From: Mesaphorura yosii
Taxonomy: Eukaryota > Arthropoda > Collembola > Poduromorpha > Tullbergiidae
DNA: 64,000 bases
Assembly: GCA_009869945.1 (NCBI GenBank)
Contig: WIXG01000009.1
Span: 537,553 to 601,552 of the forward strand
Direction of reading: 5' to 3'
The notes below the pieces were generated by a model that saw only the letters and a list, made by a program, of their open reading frames with translations, did not search any database and was not told the origin of the DNA. Shown piece after piece: positions 19,013 through 33,200 of this stretch (within the stretch, counting starts at the first letter, position 1; each line of letters starts with the position of its first letter). A program made the translations under genes and the position numbers.

Positions 19013-22000
19013 ATGGATCCCAGGCTGATTTCCATTCCTGCTATGCTGCTGTTCGTCCTGACCTTCCAGTCGCAGTCCCGCACGACGACAGCCACCGACC
19101 CGGTGTACGTGCGGTCAAATTCGTATGGCCAGCTAGGGCAGCTTGTGACGTCCAGCACTCTGCGCTGGGTCCGAGGACGCGATGCACACGCCGTGACGCT
19201 GGAATCGGGAGAAATCATCTGCCGAGTGTCCCAAGCAGGTACTCACAAACTCAAAGTCACAGCAGTCATCTTATCTTGTCTTCTTGTCATAATTACTCAC
19301 ATTAGTCAGAGACTCAGACCAGGCAACTTGTTTAATGACGATTGCCTTTGCCTTGTCACATCGTCATCTTTACGTCGCATACTTCTTTACTGTTTTTACT
19401 TTACTTCGTTCTGCATAACCTTGAGCCCCGTGTCGTCTCTGCTTAGTGCAGTGGCAGTGGGTCGAGTGCTTGCTGCCACTGAGTCTCAGGAGAACCAACA
19501 AAAGAAACAAATCTTGTTGATATAGTCAGCTTTTATAGCATCGCGATCGTATTTTTATCTTGTGCACACAATTCAAGGTCACGGCTCTCTGGCTTGGCTT
19601 GGCGTGGCGTGGCGTGGCTATTAAATCCCCATTCACTGCATGGCATGGCATCGCAATTGCGTATGACTTCGGCTTCTTCCCTGACATTACATTATTACAT
19701 AATATGATAAGAACGACATACGACACGAGTAATTTGAGTAATTTGATTGTGACATTAAAGTTCCCCTTCACAAATGACATTTCTGTTTGCTTATCATATG
19801 ATGTCGTTTGCTTTATGCGTGGCGGCGAAAGTCGTGGCAAATGAGTCCGAATTCCAAGATTGATCCAACGTCTTGTCTACTTTAACAGGGGTTCGCCAGG
19901 TCGGGCTTATGTCCACCGAAACCGGAGAATGCAACACCAACATGGAAGACGACCCACGCGTCATTTCCTCTAGCCGAAACTATCAAACGCTCTCGGGCGT
20001 AGCGGCCAAGTTGAGTTGGGTGCCGTGGGTGCGACCGAACCCTCCTCCAACGGCCTCCATCTCGATATCCGAAAAGCAGCAGAAATTCATCGCCGCTCCC
20101 ACCGGCAGCGGCTACGGCGTCGTCGGCTATATGGACCCACGACAAAGTCTGGGCTCCGCAATTTTTCCCAACTCCGACATTCCACTATCGACCTCTGCGC
20201 GGATCCTGACTGAAGTGGAGCCCGAGCGGTATGAACTCTTCGATATCGAGCTGAGGAAGGCGCGGGAGTTTGTCGAGGAGGAGGTCGTGCTCGCACGGAG
20301 CCGGCTGCGGTACGACACTGCGGCGACGAGTGGGACGGAGACCGAGTACGAGTTGGAGTACGATAACGAGGACCAGAATGGGCTCGGTGATGACGAGAGC
20401 GGGTACGCAGAAGACAATTACTCACGGGCGCAGTCAAAGTCGGGTGGGAGTCACCGTAATCAGGAACAGGAACCGCGGCAGGTGTACCACGTGCACGGAC
20501 ACGCCAAACACAACATGGGCCGGATTGAGAGCGTGCTGAGCTATGAGACCGAGAGCAGAGACTACTGGGGAAACGGGAATCTGATGGTCAAGGGGCTCCC
20601 GACGCACATTCAGCTTCCGAGCGACTGGCAGCCGAATACGAAGACGATCGAGTGGGGCCTTCCGGTTGAACAGCCAAGTAAGTTTTCTGTCTTTTTTCCG
20701 GAGGAGTTTCGGCATTTCTTTCTTTCATTTTCTGGCTCCACTGGCACATGTTTACTAAATCTTCGATATTGAACGCGGCAGGCGCTGATTTTCTTTTATC
20801 ATTATTCATCACATCGTAGAATGCATGACATAATTGTCAGTTTGTACTATAAACAAAAGTAAGCACAATCAGCGACGCCTTCCTGAACGAGAGTCGAAGA
20901 TTCCGTTGAGTAATACATGTTAAAGAGTACATATGTTACCAGGATTTGTTAGATTATAGAGTGTGTTGCTGGTTTGACGGTTCGACCGAGAGCGTCATAT
21001 TTGCTTGTGGCTCTACGTCCTTCCGGAATCGTTCCTCGATCAGGCTATTATTCAAGGCCGTGATTCGTGACTGGATGACTAAAATCTGACTCACAGGCTC
21101 TTCGACGATGACGTAATTACAATCACAATGCTTGCTACACATTTTCGCGCATCACATTACATTTTTAGTATCGAGCCTCTTTCGAATGACCTACCAAAAT
21201 CAAACATATTTTAGTGTTATTCCAATTAAATGCATTTTGAATGGAATGCACTGCAAGTGCAGATGCAATGCGAGCTTGGAACCGCAGCGCAGTCCGCAAT
21301 GCGTACATTTTCATTCTTCTCAATTTGTCAAGTCAAGGGAAAAGCGTACAGAAGAATTTCATTCCAGAAAGAGCAGCAAACCGCATTCCAGTGCAAATTG
21401 ATTTTATAGCGAGGGTAAACGTAAAGTTGGGAGCAGGCAGCAGGGGATAAATTGTTCCAAATGTTCCATGTCTTCCAAGTTTCAATCTCACTGCAATTCA
21501 GTGTCACAGTGCCAGCAGTGCACGCGATGGAGCGGAAGTGCAGGTGCAGCGCGCAGTCACATAAAAATGGTGTACGTGTTCGTGTTCGTGTCAAGTAGCA
21601 ATAGCTGAAAAGCATTCGAATGGCCTGACCGTGCCGTATCGTAAAGATCTAATAAGAGTGCAAGTGAAAGTGCACTGCAGGCATGCGGGCAAGTCTGAAT
21701 GAAATGAATGAGTCTCTATTTCACTTTGGAGCTCAACTTGCGACTGGCGCTGGAAATCGATCGTTTGCTTTCCCGCACCGCAGCTTGGCTTGGGTTTGGA
21801 CTTGGACTTTGACGGTCGCTTACGTAATGCAAGACGTAGACGTAATCCATGAAATGAAATGAAAGAGCGAGACGAGAACGAGAACACAAGAAAGAAGTGT
21901 GTTCGTCGTAATCGTAATCGTAATCACTGTTCTTTTCTTGCCTCGGAAGAAATACCGAACCCGATCCACGATGTTTTGCTTTGCTGGTGCTGATTTGATG

Positions 22001-24859
22001 CTGAGCGCTGATGTTCATCTGTCGTAAACAATAAACACGGCGACGGCACGGCACGCGCAATGCAAAAGCGCAAAGATACTGACGGGAGATTTATCTTACG
22101 TTTACGATGTTTGTCTTGTAATGTGAGATTTTTATTCACAGCACTCGGTTTGGCCGTCAACATAAATTCTCCAGACATCTACTCTAAAATTCAACTTCTA
22201 CTGCAGGCTAGCATAGTTTGATTTACGATTTATGGTAACTGCCTGTAACGTTGAAACGCGTATCCAAATGCAATTTCTTAGCGTTGCGTTAATCTCGTTA
22301 CTTGGCGTTGTTTGCTTTCAATATTGCTTCTTGCTTATTGCAATCGCAAATGGAAATGGCAAATAGGTTCAATTCATCATTATAAATTCATAATTCTACC
22401 GTCGCGTCACTCGACTCGGTGGATGGATGAGATTTATTTAGCCAGTACGAGTACTCTGGAGTTCTGGTCAAGATACTTTTTTTCCTTTTGCAATTGCTTT
22501 TAATGAGTAACTGACTCCCTGGCCGTTGCGTTCACTTGATACTGATTTTATCAAGAGCAGTCAGTCAACGAGCCGAGTCCGTGGAAAAACTGGTTTTGTA
22601 ATTGAATTCCTTATGGCGTGGCGTGTCGCCCGTATTCCTATTCCTTACGCCATTAGCCATTAACACTCGTATAGAGTCATTATTCAATCCAATTATCGTA
22701 CCAGGTTTCAGCCAACCCAGCAAATAGCAAATTCCTCGTCCTCGCTTTTTTGCTTTTCGCTGAACCAAATCGTGGAATCGTGTAATAAGTCGCCTATTCG
22801 CCGTGCTCTGCCATTCATCGAGCTTCGAGCCGATGCAAAGAGGAGTAGTAAAATAGAGACTTGCAAATTTAGAATCGACGTGCGGCGGACGTGCTCAAAG
22901 CCAAAGCATAGAAACGGGAATTCAATTCATCGCATCCTCGACAATTTTCTTTTCTCCTTTCTCCACCGTTGCACAACAAAAGGTCGGTGCGAGCTCCAGT
23001 TCCAGTGACGTGCCGTGAGCCCAAGCACACCCATCCAAGCATATAACGCAGAGACTGAAACTGAACTACTGCTGCTGTGGCTGGAACTCTCCAGTTTCAG
23101 TTTCGCGTTTGCTACCACATCAAATATAAATATGTTATTGCACTGACCTAGATTCAGGGCATGAATAAACCCACGGCCACGCGTTGGCGTTGCTGCTCGT
23201 CGCTGCTTCTTCACGTTACACAACCTTTTAGTGTTTCAGTCCTACGACAGCTCCCGAAGTGGGCACGTACTCGTGCGTGAACCTTTGGCCTTATTTTTCT
23301 ATGCCCGATGCTTCAATCATTCGCCGGGCTCCGGGCTCGGTCGGTCCGAAGTTCGAGAAGTATGATTATTCATGAATCAGGACGTCATGGAAATACCTCG
23401 TCAGTCGAAGAAACTCAGGCCTGGTCCAATTAGCCACTGTTCTCGAAGAAACTTCATTATAAAATGTAAACACGGACGGGAAACTCGAGCCGACGGCGGG
23501 TCCAATTACGAGGGCCGATTTAATAATGCGAGCGCGGGCGTGCACACAAGGAAGTTATTTTGTTAAAGTTGAAGTCATGCATGTGATTTGGTTGATATTG
23601 AAGATTCTTTGATTTATCTTCTCAATTCTCATCTTCTGCACTGCATTGTAATTATAATAACTTTTTCCTTAGTCGAGCAAGAGCGATATCGTAATTTTGC
23701 ATTTTTCGGCTTGCATCCTTTTGCATCTTGTTGGATTTGATGTTCCTGAGGTCATCAAATTTCTCATCATTAACTTGACTTGAGGCAAGCGAGGCGTAAC
23801 AGTACAACAGTACAACAGTACAAGTACAACTATAAAACGTAGTTGGGGCGATACAAAAATAACGTAAGATAATACCGTTGGAGTGGAGTTGAATTGAAGT
23901 TTGAAAAAAGGTGAGTTTGTGCGTTCGCAATTCGCACGTGTAAGGGCGGATTGTTTTGGCTTTGGCATGGCGTGGCGAACGCGAAATGACGAGACGAGTA
24001 ACGGGATCGTCCAGCGTGTGGTGTGGCAGGCAATGAAATAAGAGACGAGCTGTTTCTGTTCTTGTTCTTCATTGTTTGCAAATATTATTTAATCCTCGAT
24101 CTATTATCGTGTTTTGTGTATTTGTACAATGCGTAATGCGTATGCGAAACTAGGCCGGGTGGTCGTGTCTGTACAGAAAAGCGTCAAAAGCCCATGACTT
24201 TTAATGAAGTGAGCTCCTGCCAAGACGCCAAAATTAATTTCGGCCTTTTGAAATTTCAATTTGCATAATTGTGATGATAGCATGACGGAAGGAGGAGATG
24301 AATTGAAACGGTTCAATTAAGAAGCGAGCGGCGGGAGCATTTACTAATTATTTACGCTGTTGTTAATTTTTCAGGGAGGACCGAGACGATGACAATCGCA
24401 GCCGACCTGCTTAAAGAGACGGGAGTGAGCGTAACAATCAAGGGATCCAGGATGGACGGAGAAATGACGTACTGGGCCACACTAAAGACGTTCTACAAGG
24501 ACGGATCTTCTGCCACGCGGTTAATTGAGGGCGTGCGAAGGCTGAACGAAGTCAACAACATCCACATGGTACTGGGAAGGCCATACTTCCTCTCGAACGG
24601 ATCGATGGTTCCCGAACCAACAACGACAACCACCACCACGACTACGACAACGACTCCACGGCCAACGTCCTCGTCGTCAAGCTCCGAAGCGTCGTCTTCA
24701 GCGCGGGGTGAAAGAGACAAAATGTTTGGGGACAGCAACACGATTACGAGGGCAGACAAGTCAACGTCGTCCTCCGCGCTCGGGAAATACAACGTGAATT
24801 CTTCCATGATTTCTTACTTAATGACGTTAGTTTCGATTTGGTGTGCTTTGAAAACTTAG
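19013..24859 (+). CDS. Secreted, probably GPI-anchored protein resembling 'unzipped'
   Basis: Exons 19013-19238, 19889-20677 and 24375-24859 join in phase 1 and give 499 aa. Residues 1-25 are a signal peptide (MDPRLISIPAMLLFVLTFQS). The ectodomain begins with GQLVTSSTLRWVRGRDAHAV, a start that I associate, from memory and without alignment, with insect 'unzipped', a GPI-linked neuronal adhesion protein. The middle is acidic (about 180-250; YELEYDNEDQNGLGDDESGY). The third exon holds a compact segment, GVSVTIKGSRMDGEMTYWAT, then a run of 12 Thr, Pro-Arg-Pro, and poly-Ser. The C-terminus (SSMISYLMTLVSIWCALKT) is a hydrophobic tail of the type removed on GPI attachment. One N-glycosylation sequon (NGS) precedes the Thr run. 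Secretion is well supported; the family name is tentative. Confidence 0.7.
20678..24374 (+). other. Large intron (3.7 kb) of the unzipped-like gene
   Basis: The intron runs from GTAAGT at 20678 to TTTTTCAG at 24374. It has no supported exon on either strand. It contains short tandem tracts such as (GTAATC)3 near 21909 and (AACAGTAC)n near 23805-23830. It is the longest intron seen in the window. Confidence 0.65.
24624..24660 (+). repeat. ACN-triplet tract encoding poly-Thr
   Basis: A run of ACA/ACG/ACC/ACT codons encodes 12 consecutive threonines, as found in O-glycosylated stalks. The mixed codons show that it is maintained as protein rather than as a pure microsatellite. Confidence 0.8.
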
Positions 24860-26097
24860 ATGCGGATAACCTCTTTAGGACAAAAACATTTTGCTAGTGT
24901 TTATTGCATTTTACGCTGTACCATTTCCTTGTCTGTTCACTAAGATTAGGCTAGCTTGTCGGAGAACCAAATGTTCGTGATATTATGGCATAGTTAATTA
25001 ATGGTTAGTAACAACTGCTAGCTACATGCTAGGTTAAGAAATCGACAGCACAATAATCCGTGTAATCCATGAGTAAGCTTTACATGTGCAGCTTGTACGC
25101 GCAGTCGAGTAGAAAATTTAGACAAATTAGACGGAAAATACGCGATGGAGTCGAAAATAAGGCGAGAATGAAATGGGCGCTTTCAGCGCATAGAGTTGGG
25201 GTTATTTCAAAGACGTCGAAGTCACGGAAGTCTGTACCTGCGAATGATAATGTTTCCTAATTGAAATTGAAATTGTACTTTTAAGTTTGACAATCCACGA
25301 TCATTATCTTCATGCTTGGGTCCTTGGAAGAGTTCGAGTTCGATTCGAGCGCTGTTATCGTTGTAATAATTGCTACTTGCTATTCCCTCTCAAACTGTTT
25401 AGCTGATAGCTGTTTGTAAATTGTAGTAGTAGTCACATAGTTCGTAAGAACTCTGCTTAGATTCTTGACAAATAATTGGCGTGGACTTACAAAGAAAGAC
25501 GTGTCGGCATGGAGTTTAAATGTAAAGCAAATATGACTTGTGGTGGTTTGCCTGCCTTTTATGGTTCGACTGGAATTGGAATTGTATTCGAATTGAAATG
25601 TGCCGTGTAGATTTGCAGATTGAATGGTCTTCTCTATGACGTAACTTTATTTAGGAGACTTTATTTTGTATTTAGAAGACAGAAGTAATAACGTAAAGTC
25701 CACGCACAGTTTCTATTTTTGTAAATGCGGAAAATATGAATGACCACTACAGTGCTTGACGTGAATTTTGAATGGCTGAAATCGAAATTCGAAATGTTTG
25801 TCCTTCCTCACACAGCAGCTTAATTTAACTGTACCTCTCTCAACTAGTCATTAACCGGTGTAGTTAGTTGTTGGTTAAATGTAGTAAGTTGATGTTCATG
25901 TTCATGACTTTTGCTTTATCACAATCACAGCTCTTCAAGAAACGGATCGTCGTCACGTACACGCGTATCGCGTTGAATTAGTTGGAATAAAGTGATTTAT
26001 TGTTAAAAATTATACTGCGCAATGCGCCTGCGTGCGTTCTTGTACTTTCGAGTTCGGATTAGAATCTAATTTCACCCCAAAATCAGGGATTCGACAA
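24860..26097. other. 3' UTR of the unzipped-like gene and convergent gap to NMNAT
   Basis: A plus-strand AATAAA at 25986 would give a 3' UTR of about 1.1 kb, ending about 100 bp before the NMNAT stop. No coding frame was supported. Confidence 0.5.
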
Positions 26098-27227
26098 TCA
26101 TGCGTACAATTTCTCCTTTTTAATGTACTCCAGCACCGAGTCTGGAACGAAATATTTCACGGAATCCTTCCTGTGTAGCGCTGTGCGTATTTTTGTCGAG
26201 GAAATGTCATTTGATATCCATTCGCGTATGACAGTAATATTTCCCTGGAATATTTTAGGACGTCAGTTAAAAAATCTCTGGGGACAGAGTTTCAAAAGTG
26301 AAGGCTTTCATTTACTTGATATTCCGTCAAAACTTCATGCCTGTAGATCGATTTTTGAGGGTCGTTTCCTTCTCTCGAGATGACGACAATCCCATAATCT
26401 TTCACCATGCAATTAATCTGTACGGGGAAGGGAAGGCACACAATGAACACTTCGTACTTAAAATTTTTATGAAACACAACTCAATGTCTCATGCTTTCTC
26501 TTTCCAAAAACTCACATCAGCATCGTTCCACAGTCCATGAACGTTAAATGACTCTAAAACGTCAGCCCCGCACAGCAATTTCAGTTTTACTGGGCTTCGA
26601 TCTTGAGGAGATGTGATTTCGTCAGGCATCCAACCATCTTTCACGGATAAAGATCCATTTATGAAGGCATTTAGTCGGTTCTACAATAAATAACAGAAAC
26701 CACAGAGCCATCATGAATTTAGTTCTTGATGTTCTACAGTGTAATCAATAATAGGGATAGATTACCTGATGGTGATCAATTACGACGCGTGTCCGATTCC
26801 AGTCGTCAGCAAGAGCTTCCCAAGTCGATGTCTTGAGCCAACCACTGCCTTCCGTGGCTAACTTCACCATCTCAACCCTGTGCTTCGATTCTAGCAAACC
26901 CTAAAGTAATCAAACCGATTAAACTATTATTCACAAAATGTAAATTAATTTGAAAAGACTAGTCTTTGTACCGCTTTTCCATACGCGTCATGGGTTGGGG
27001 ACAAGATTCCTCCGATGACATTTATATTGCAATGTTTCATTAAAAAATCTCGAGCCAACTCTGCACGTATAATCAGATCAAAATCATAACATAAGTAATC
27101 ATGCTAATACTGATAATTGGCACAAATACTCCTGCAATGACTTACCGAACATTCGCAAGTGCATTATCTGTGGTGGATTGTAGCACCCACAGGCAAGTAG
27201 TATCACCCTTTGACTAGGACTTGACAT
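26098..27227 (-). CDS. NMNAT: Nicotinamide/nicotinate mononucleotide adenylyltransferase (NMNAT)
   Basis: NMNAT makes NAD+ from NMN and ATP and protects axons in animals. Exons in transcription order: 27227-27146, 27060-26972, 26900-26766, 26680-26516, 26417-26316 and 26244-26098, all in phase, 239 aa. Motifs: [20 protein letters not shown] (nucleotide-binding motif ending in MHLRMFE), [14 protein letters not shown], the RVEMVKLA helix, [23 protein letters not shown] and the second signature [15 protein letters not shown], with VPDSVLEYI near the end. The length and lack of a long insert fit the NMNAT3 or single invertebrate type; there is no obvious nuclear signal. The start [14 protein letters not shown] lies just before the first beta strand. 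Confidence 0.95.
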
Positions 27228-30200
27228 GGCTTCTCAGCTGCGCGTCTTAAGATTTCACAATTACAACTGACTAGTTCGTGTAGTATTCCTGCTCTCAGTC
27301 GCCCAAGTCAAGGAGCAGCTAAGCCTTGTCTTAATCTCTTCTTTGTTGAATCAATGCCTCTTGACTGTTCAGTGACAGTGAGACAAGGAAGTGGTACGAA
27401 TCTGTTTAATCGATACAGAGGATGTGCGGTTTCCTTTTTGTGGACAAAAGATTTGGACTTCGCGCTTACTTGGTACACTTTTCCAGCTTACTTAGTCCAG
27501 GAGGCTTCGCGAATTATGTGAACAATGCTCTTTTCAAAACATGAAACTCAAAATGTAAGTATAGCGGAGGATAACTGGAGTCACGTCACTAGAGTTTAGC
27601 AATGATTACAACGAATTCGTCGATGGTCACATTTAAAGAGAAATCCTTCGCGGCTCGAGTGCGAACTTTGTTCAAGTGATTTCATAATTTGTGCTTCTGG
27701 GGAAAGAAGTTATCTACGCGATAGTCTGCGAGGCATTGACCAATTTGTTAATAAGCTGATAATCCTGAATACCGTCATCCGCCATTGACTTGACTGATTG
27801 GGAGCGACCATTTGGTTGTATTAAACTTAAATTCCATGATAAATTCCATACCTTGAGCGTTCTCTACCCGAATTCTTAATAGTACGCGCATTAGTCCACA
27901 GATGACGGGAACCTGCAAGCGCTGGAACTGGAAATACTGGAAAGATTCCAGTTCCAGAGAAAGCGAGCCGAATGAAGCGTTTTAGCCATGCCATTTTCTA
28001 GGCATTGGGTATTGATTTGAATCAAGGAGTCGGAAAATTTTATGTTTCAGAGTCAGAGGCCAGAGGAAATGATTCGGAATCCGTGCAAGCTCCATTCCCG
28101 CTTGAAGCTTCCAGCCAAGCCACGCCACCGGGGACAAGTCGAACGGTGAACGGTGAACAAGAGCAGAGAGCAGCATGGGTTATGGATTGTGATGATGTGA
28201 TAATTGCCCTGGAGAATGCCACAGATCACTGCAGCCAATATCTGCAGCCTGCCTCGACTGGGTTACTGGCACACATGTGAATTATTTCCTCTGCTCTTTC
28301 CAAATTCGAATCCTGCAGCCTGCCTGCAGTCGCCAAGCGAGCCGTGGTTGTTGTAGTTTAAGACAAATTATACACCATTCTTGGCCAGCAGCCCAATTTC
28401 GCCCGTCGAGTCCGTCCGTCTGCATAGTTCCTGGAATGTATGATTGCCGTTGCCAGTTGCCAGCATTCTGCACGAAACTTGAACAAGCATTACTCACGCG
28501 GCCGCTTTACGAGGCACGGGCACGGGCATGAGTCTCTGATTGAAATGGATCCCGTACTCCCAGGCAAGCCCACGATCTCGGAACTCGAAACTTGGATGGA
28601 AATTCTTCTGCTGGAGCTTAAATTCAGCATCGCGAACAAGTATACATTTGCAAGAAAAATTTCCCTCATTTTCTTCCTCCCTCGACTTTTCTCTAAAGTA
28701 ATTCAATCAATCCTCAACTCAAGTTCAAGTTTCCCTAAAATGGCAACGAGAGCCCGAGAGTTGGAACGGGAACAAGAATTTTGCAAACTCTCTGGAGAAG
28801 GAATTGATGCTCGCAATCGCATTGGACGTCTAAACTTCTCGCGCAATAATACGTAAGAAAGGCGAAATGCAATAAGCAATAGTAGCACAATGGAAAATAG
28901 ACACCCAGATTCCGGACGTGCTTAAAAATGAATCGCATCTTGAAAATTTAAGCGCGCGCTGCGATGGAGCACGGGAATGTCCGCAGACGCGCTGCTTCGT
29001 TCATGATTTACGACCCAGCACCCAATTCAATTAAAAATGCGAGTGGGCATTCTTAAATGAGATTTTTCTAACTCGTCGCATGGATTTTCTCCGTTTTGCT
29101 CACGTTTTTCAGCGTTCAGTCTTTTTACGTGGGCGTGAAGCGTGACAGTGACAGTGAAAACTATTGAATTAACGAATTAACGTCTAAAGTTAAATCAGTG
29201 ACAGTTACAAAAAGAAATAAAGTTACAAATCCAAGCAAGGAAGGACAAAGAAAAGATTTTGCGAACAATTTCATGCATTTTTGGGAACTCGCACTTCAAG
29301 ACGTTCAAGACAAGCGCAAGGCCTCGAGAGACATTCGCGAATTTCTGCCTTTTCTGCAATGGCTGGCGAACAAAGGCAGGGCGAAGATTCTTCTGAAGAT
29401 ATATTGCAATGAGCGTCTGTCCAAAAATAAGGCCAAAGCCAAAGCCAAAGCCAAACTCATCCTGCAGTCATGCCGTCCTTTTATGCACGGCATTCATAAC
29501 GGTGGCGGCAGCAGCATTTTTCCAGGCTAATGCTTGGGATTTTTCCAACGCATTAAATTCCATTGTATTATTTACTCAGCGAATGGGAAGGCAGTCAATG
29601 CCAAAGGCATGCAGCGCAGCATCTTTCTGCAAACAAATGGTCCCTTTCAGGAGCCAAGTGCTCCATTGTTCCGCTCCCTTTTGGGGCGTAAAAATGTTAT
29701 TCTGTTATTCATCGCTCGCATAATGCATAAATTCATAAATACGAGCACAACAGTGAATTATAGCGCACTTCAGCGGGCGCCTTGCACTCGAGTGTCCACT
29801 TTTCAGCATTTTCGGACTTTGGCTGGAAAAACTTGCGGCCCACACAATTTTATTTTGAAGCAAACTCGTTTTACGACCGTGTTCAGTATTTAAATGATTT
29901 ACGGGCTGTGAAATCGAACTGAGGCCAATTTATGGTCAAGAAACCGCATAAAACACTCAACAACGCGTTCAATAATCAATTGATCGGTGATATCATGAAG
30001 CATCAAGCATGCGGAATACAGGAAGAGGCAAAAGGCATGAAGCATGAAGTGTGAATATGCTGGAGAGTTTTCCCCTGGGACTTTCTCTCTGCGTGCCCGT
30101 ATCGTATCACGTTTCGCGTATCCGGTGGAATGAAGTTCTTCACCGCAGAAGCACAGATTTGGTAGAGTGCTCTCGAATTCGATTAACCACACTTGCCTTG

Positions 30201-33200
30201 CTTTGCTTTGGCTTGCCAGAAAGTACTTCTCGTCCCAAAGTTGTTTGCAAATACAAATACATAAAACTCCGAGCAAATATGTACCTTGTGCAATACCTGA
30301 CGAACAGCTTCACTTTTGAATCGCGAATCTATTTCATTTCAATTCAATTTACACGACGGCGATGATGCGCGTGCTCGTGCCCGTGTTTTTGTGTTCTTGT
30401 TTGTATTTGGAATCACTTTAAGCGCGTGTGTCTTAAAATCCTGTCACTCAATGTAAATACAAATACGAGCAAGAGAACGAACACAGATTTCAGATTTGCG
30501 AAATGTATGGAATAATGAATTGCAATTCGGAACTCCCGCATCTTGCGTCTTGCCACGCCAGACGCGAGAGGCGAGTCACGGCGTTCCGTTCATGCAGGCA
30601 GGCAGACAATCGCGTTAGCTTTTCCATCACACACGTGAGATAACGCCAAAGCCAAATCAAGGAAGCGAGTAGCAGTGGCAGGACACGGCAGTCGATGGTG
30701 GGGCGGCACGGCACGGAGAGCATAATAATTTCAGCGAATTTCCGCTTCACTTTTTCTCGACTCGAGTCAGTCAGCAGCAGCAACTCATCTGTCTGCACTG
30801 GGCTGTCTGGCCTGCTCTTGTTCTTTTTCTTGTTCGTGATCGCTGCTCGTTGTTCGTTACTCGTTACGCTTTTTACGTTTTACGGCATCAACTTTCTTTC
30901 ATACGCAGAATTTTCAATTTCCTTGAACACGTAATCTAATACATAAATATGTTGAATGCTCGGATCTTGCCTGCCTGCACTGCATCCGACTCGACGGCCC
31001 AAATTTCAGCGTGTCCTTGAGTAAATATGCAGCTCCGTCGTTTGTCGTGTCGTTTGCAGGTTTCCTCATATTTCTCCACACAATTTTGGGATTCCACCCT
31101 CATCTTTCCGTTATCTTGTCTTGTCGTACTGTCACCGTCGCAGTCACTGTGCTGCTCCTCGTCTTCCAAGTCTTTCATTCCATTCCAAAATTCCTTTTAA
31201 GGTTTATTGAGTTTGAATTAAACATTAACCCAGGAATTTCCTTCCTTTATCCGCCTGCGTCGTCGTCTCGAGTGAATCCCAAGCCCAACATAACACTTAC
31301 GACACTCGCGGTGCGGGCGCGTGTAATGTAACGGAATAAGCAAGGCATCACATCAAAAATACAAGGCTGCATGCCCGCATGCATTTTGGAGACTTCTTCA
31401 GGACACTTTCATTCCATTCTGCTTTCTGGGTCACATTCACTCTTTCTCTTACTTATTTTTCATTTCCAACTCAATATTGTTATACTTTGTTAAATTCTCG
31501 TATGTGCTAGTCGCAGAAAGTAGAAAGTGGAAAGAACAGAAAGGACAAGGCTCTTCAATTTAATTTTTCAGACCCCACGGATCGAGAACGATCCCAAACT
31601 TGCACCGAACGCCATACGCACGCATGTGGGCCTCGGCACCGCGCTCCGGTGTGCCTATTCTCAGTGTTCAGTGTTCTGATTAGTCTGCGAATCCGCGCGA
31701 CGTCGGGTTAGACTCATATTTTACTTTTCAAGGTCAAACGCCTTGCTTTTCCTATTGTGTCTGCCATTCTTTATTTGCCGTTTTAAGAAAGTTGTACTCA
31801 TTTTAGTGCAGTACTTCATTGCAGCTTGCAGGCAGCGGGAGTCTGGCCCATAAAACCAGGCGAAAAGCGAATACGAAGCTTGTCACATGCACGTGCGGCC
31901 AGTTTAGGACAAAACTGCACGAAAGGTCGCTGTGTTATCTGAATTTTACGGCCAGCGAGGCCAGAGAAAACTCTCTCACTTTCCCACGTTTCATTGCTCG
32001 GTCCATTCTTATCGAACACGGACAACGGGCAGGAATTGAGAAAAGAGAAACTCCGAGGCAGACTTCAACTCGTGCGATTAAGATTGCCAGAGCAGAGCAG
32101 AAAAGGTGCGGGCAGAGGAGCGTCTGAGCTGAAGTCTGAGCCGAGCGCGAGTGGCGAGCGCAATAAAAACAGGAAACAGCTTGCATTGCTTCCACGATTG
32201 CCACAACTTACTCTGTCAAAACTGGGTAAAGGCAAAGTCAAAGTTTAGCGTAAGTACAGCGTTTAGCCTTTCGCATCTTGGCTTGGCATTCCTTTCTGCA
32301 TTTTGAGCGTATAGACTCCAGACTCTACGCTCACTTCAAGACAAGACACACTCCAGACAGCAAGGTCATCCGGAATTCAGCGCACAGTCACAGTCACAGT
32401 CTTTATTTTTTGCTGTCGTCCAGTCGCCCGTGCCCTGCCAAATCGCTATTCTAATTTCCTTCTCTTGCTTTATCGTCTTCGCCCATTCTACGACTCTCCA
32501 CGTCATCGCCGTCGCCGACATTGCCTTTGCCATCGTCTTCCTCCTAAAGAATTTCCCAACACTCAACACTCACTCGACTCAAGCAGCAGCAGCACTCAGA
32601 CTTTTCCTGGACTTTTCCTGGACGGAAACAAAAGACAGCGAGCACTAAACGATGGATGAGCTCAAGGCTCACGAGCGTCCAAACGTCAATGGGAGAATGT
32701 CTTCCGAGAAAAATGGGACTTGCTCTTATTCAAAGAGTCACTCGCATCATGCATTATGCGTACGAATGAATGAACATCCGCCTCCGCCTTGGCTTTCATG
32801 GTCGTGGTCATGCGGAATTTGCGGATGCGGAAGACGATGCGGACACTCGCGAACGCGAACTGACTTTAGAAAGAATCGCAATCGCCAACGCAATGCATTT
32901 GACAGATATTGATTAATAAGCATGGTAATCGTAAGTAGCAAGCTTACCAGTCGCGTCGCGTCAGAATCAGCAGACTCAGCGCCAACGCCAGCGCGCTCCA
33001 TCAGAATCCATTAATCAATTTAAAGATGAATGTAATTACGCTATTACGTCGTACGCCAAGCGCGAATAGAGCCGCAGCCGCAGATTTTTCCATCTCTCAT
33101 AATTGATATTTGTGGGAGAAATATCAATAATGAGTTTCTCTCATCTCTGGCAGAGACGCTGAGTTCTCTCAGCGAGCTGGAAATGAGAATGAGAATCTTC

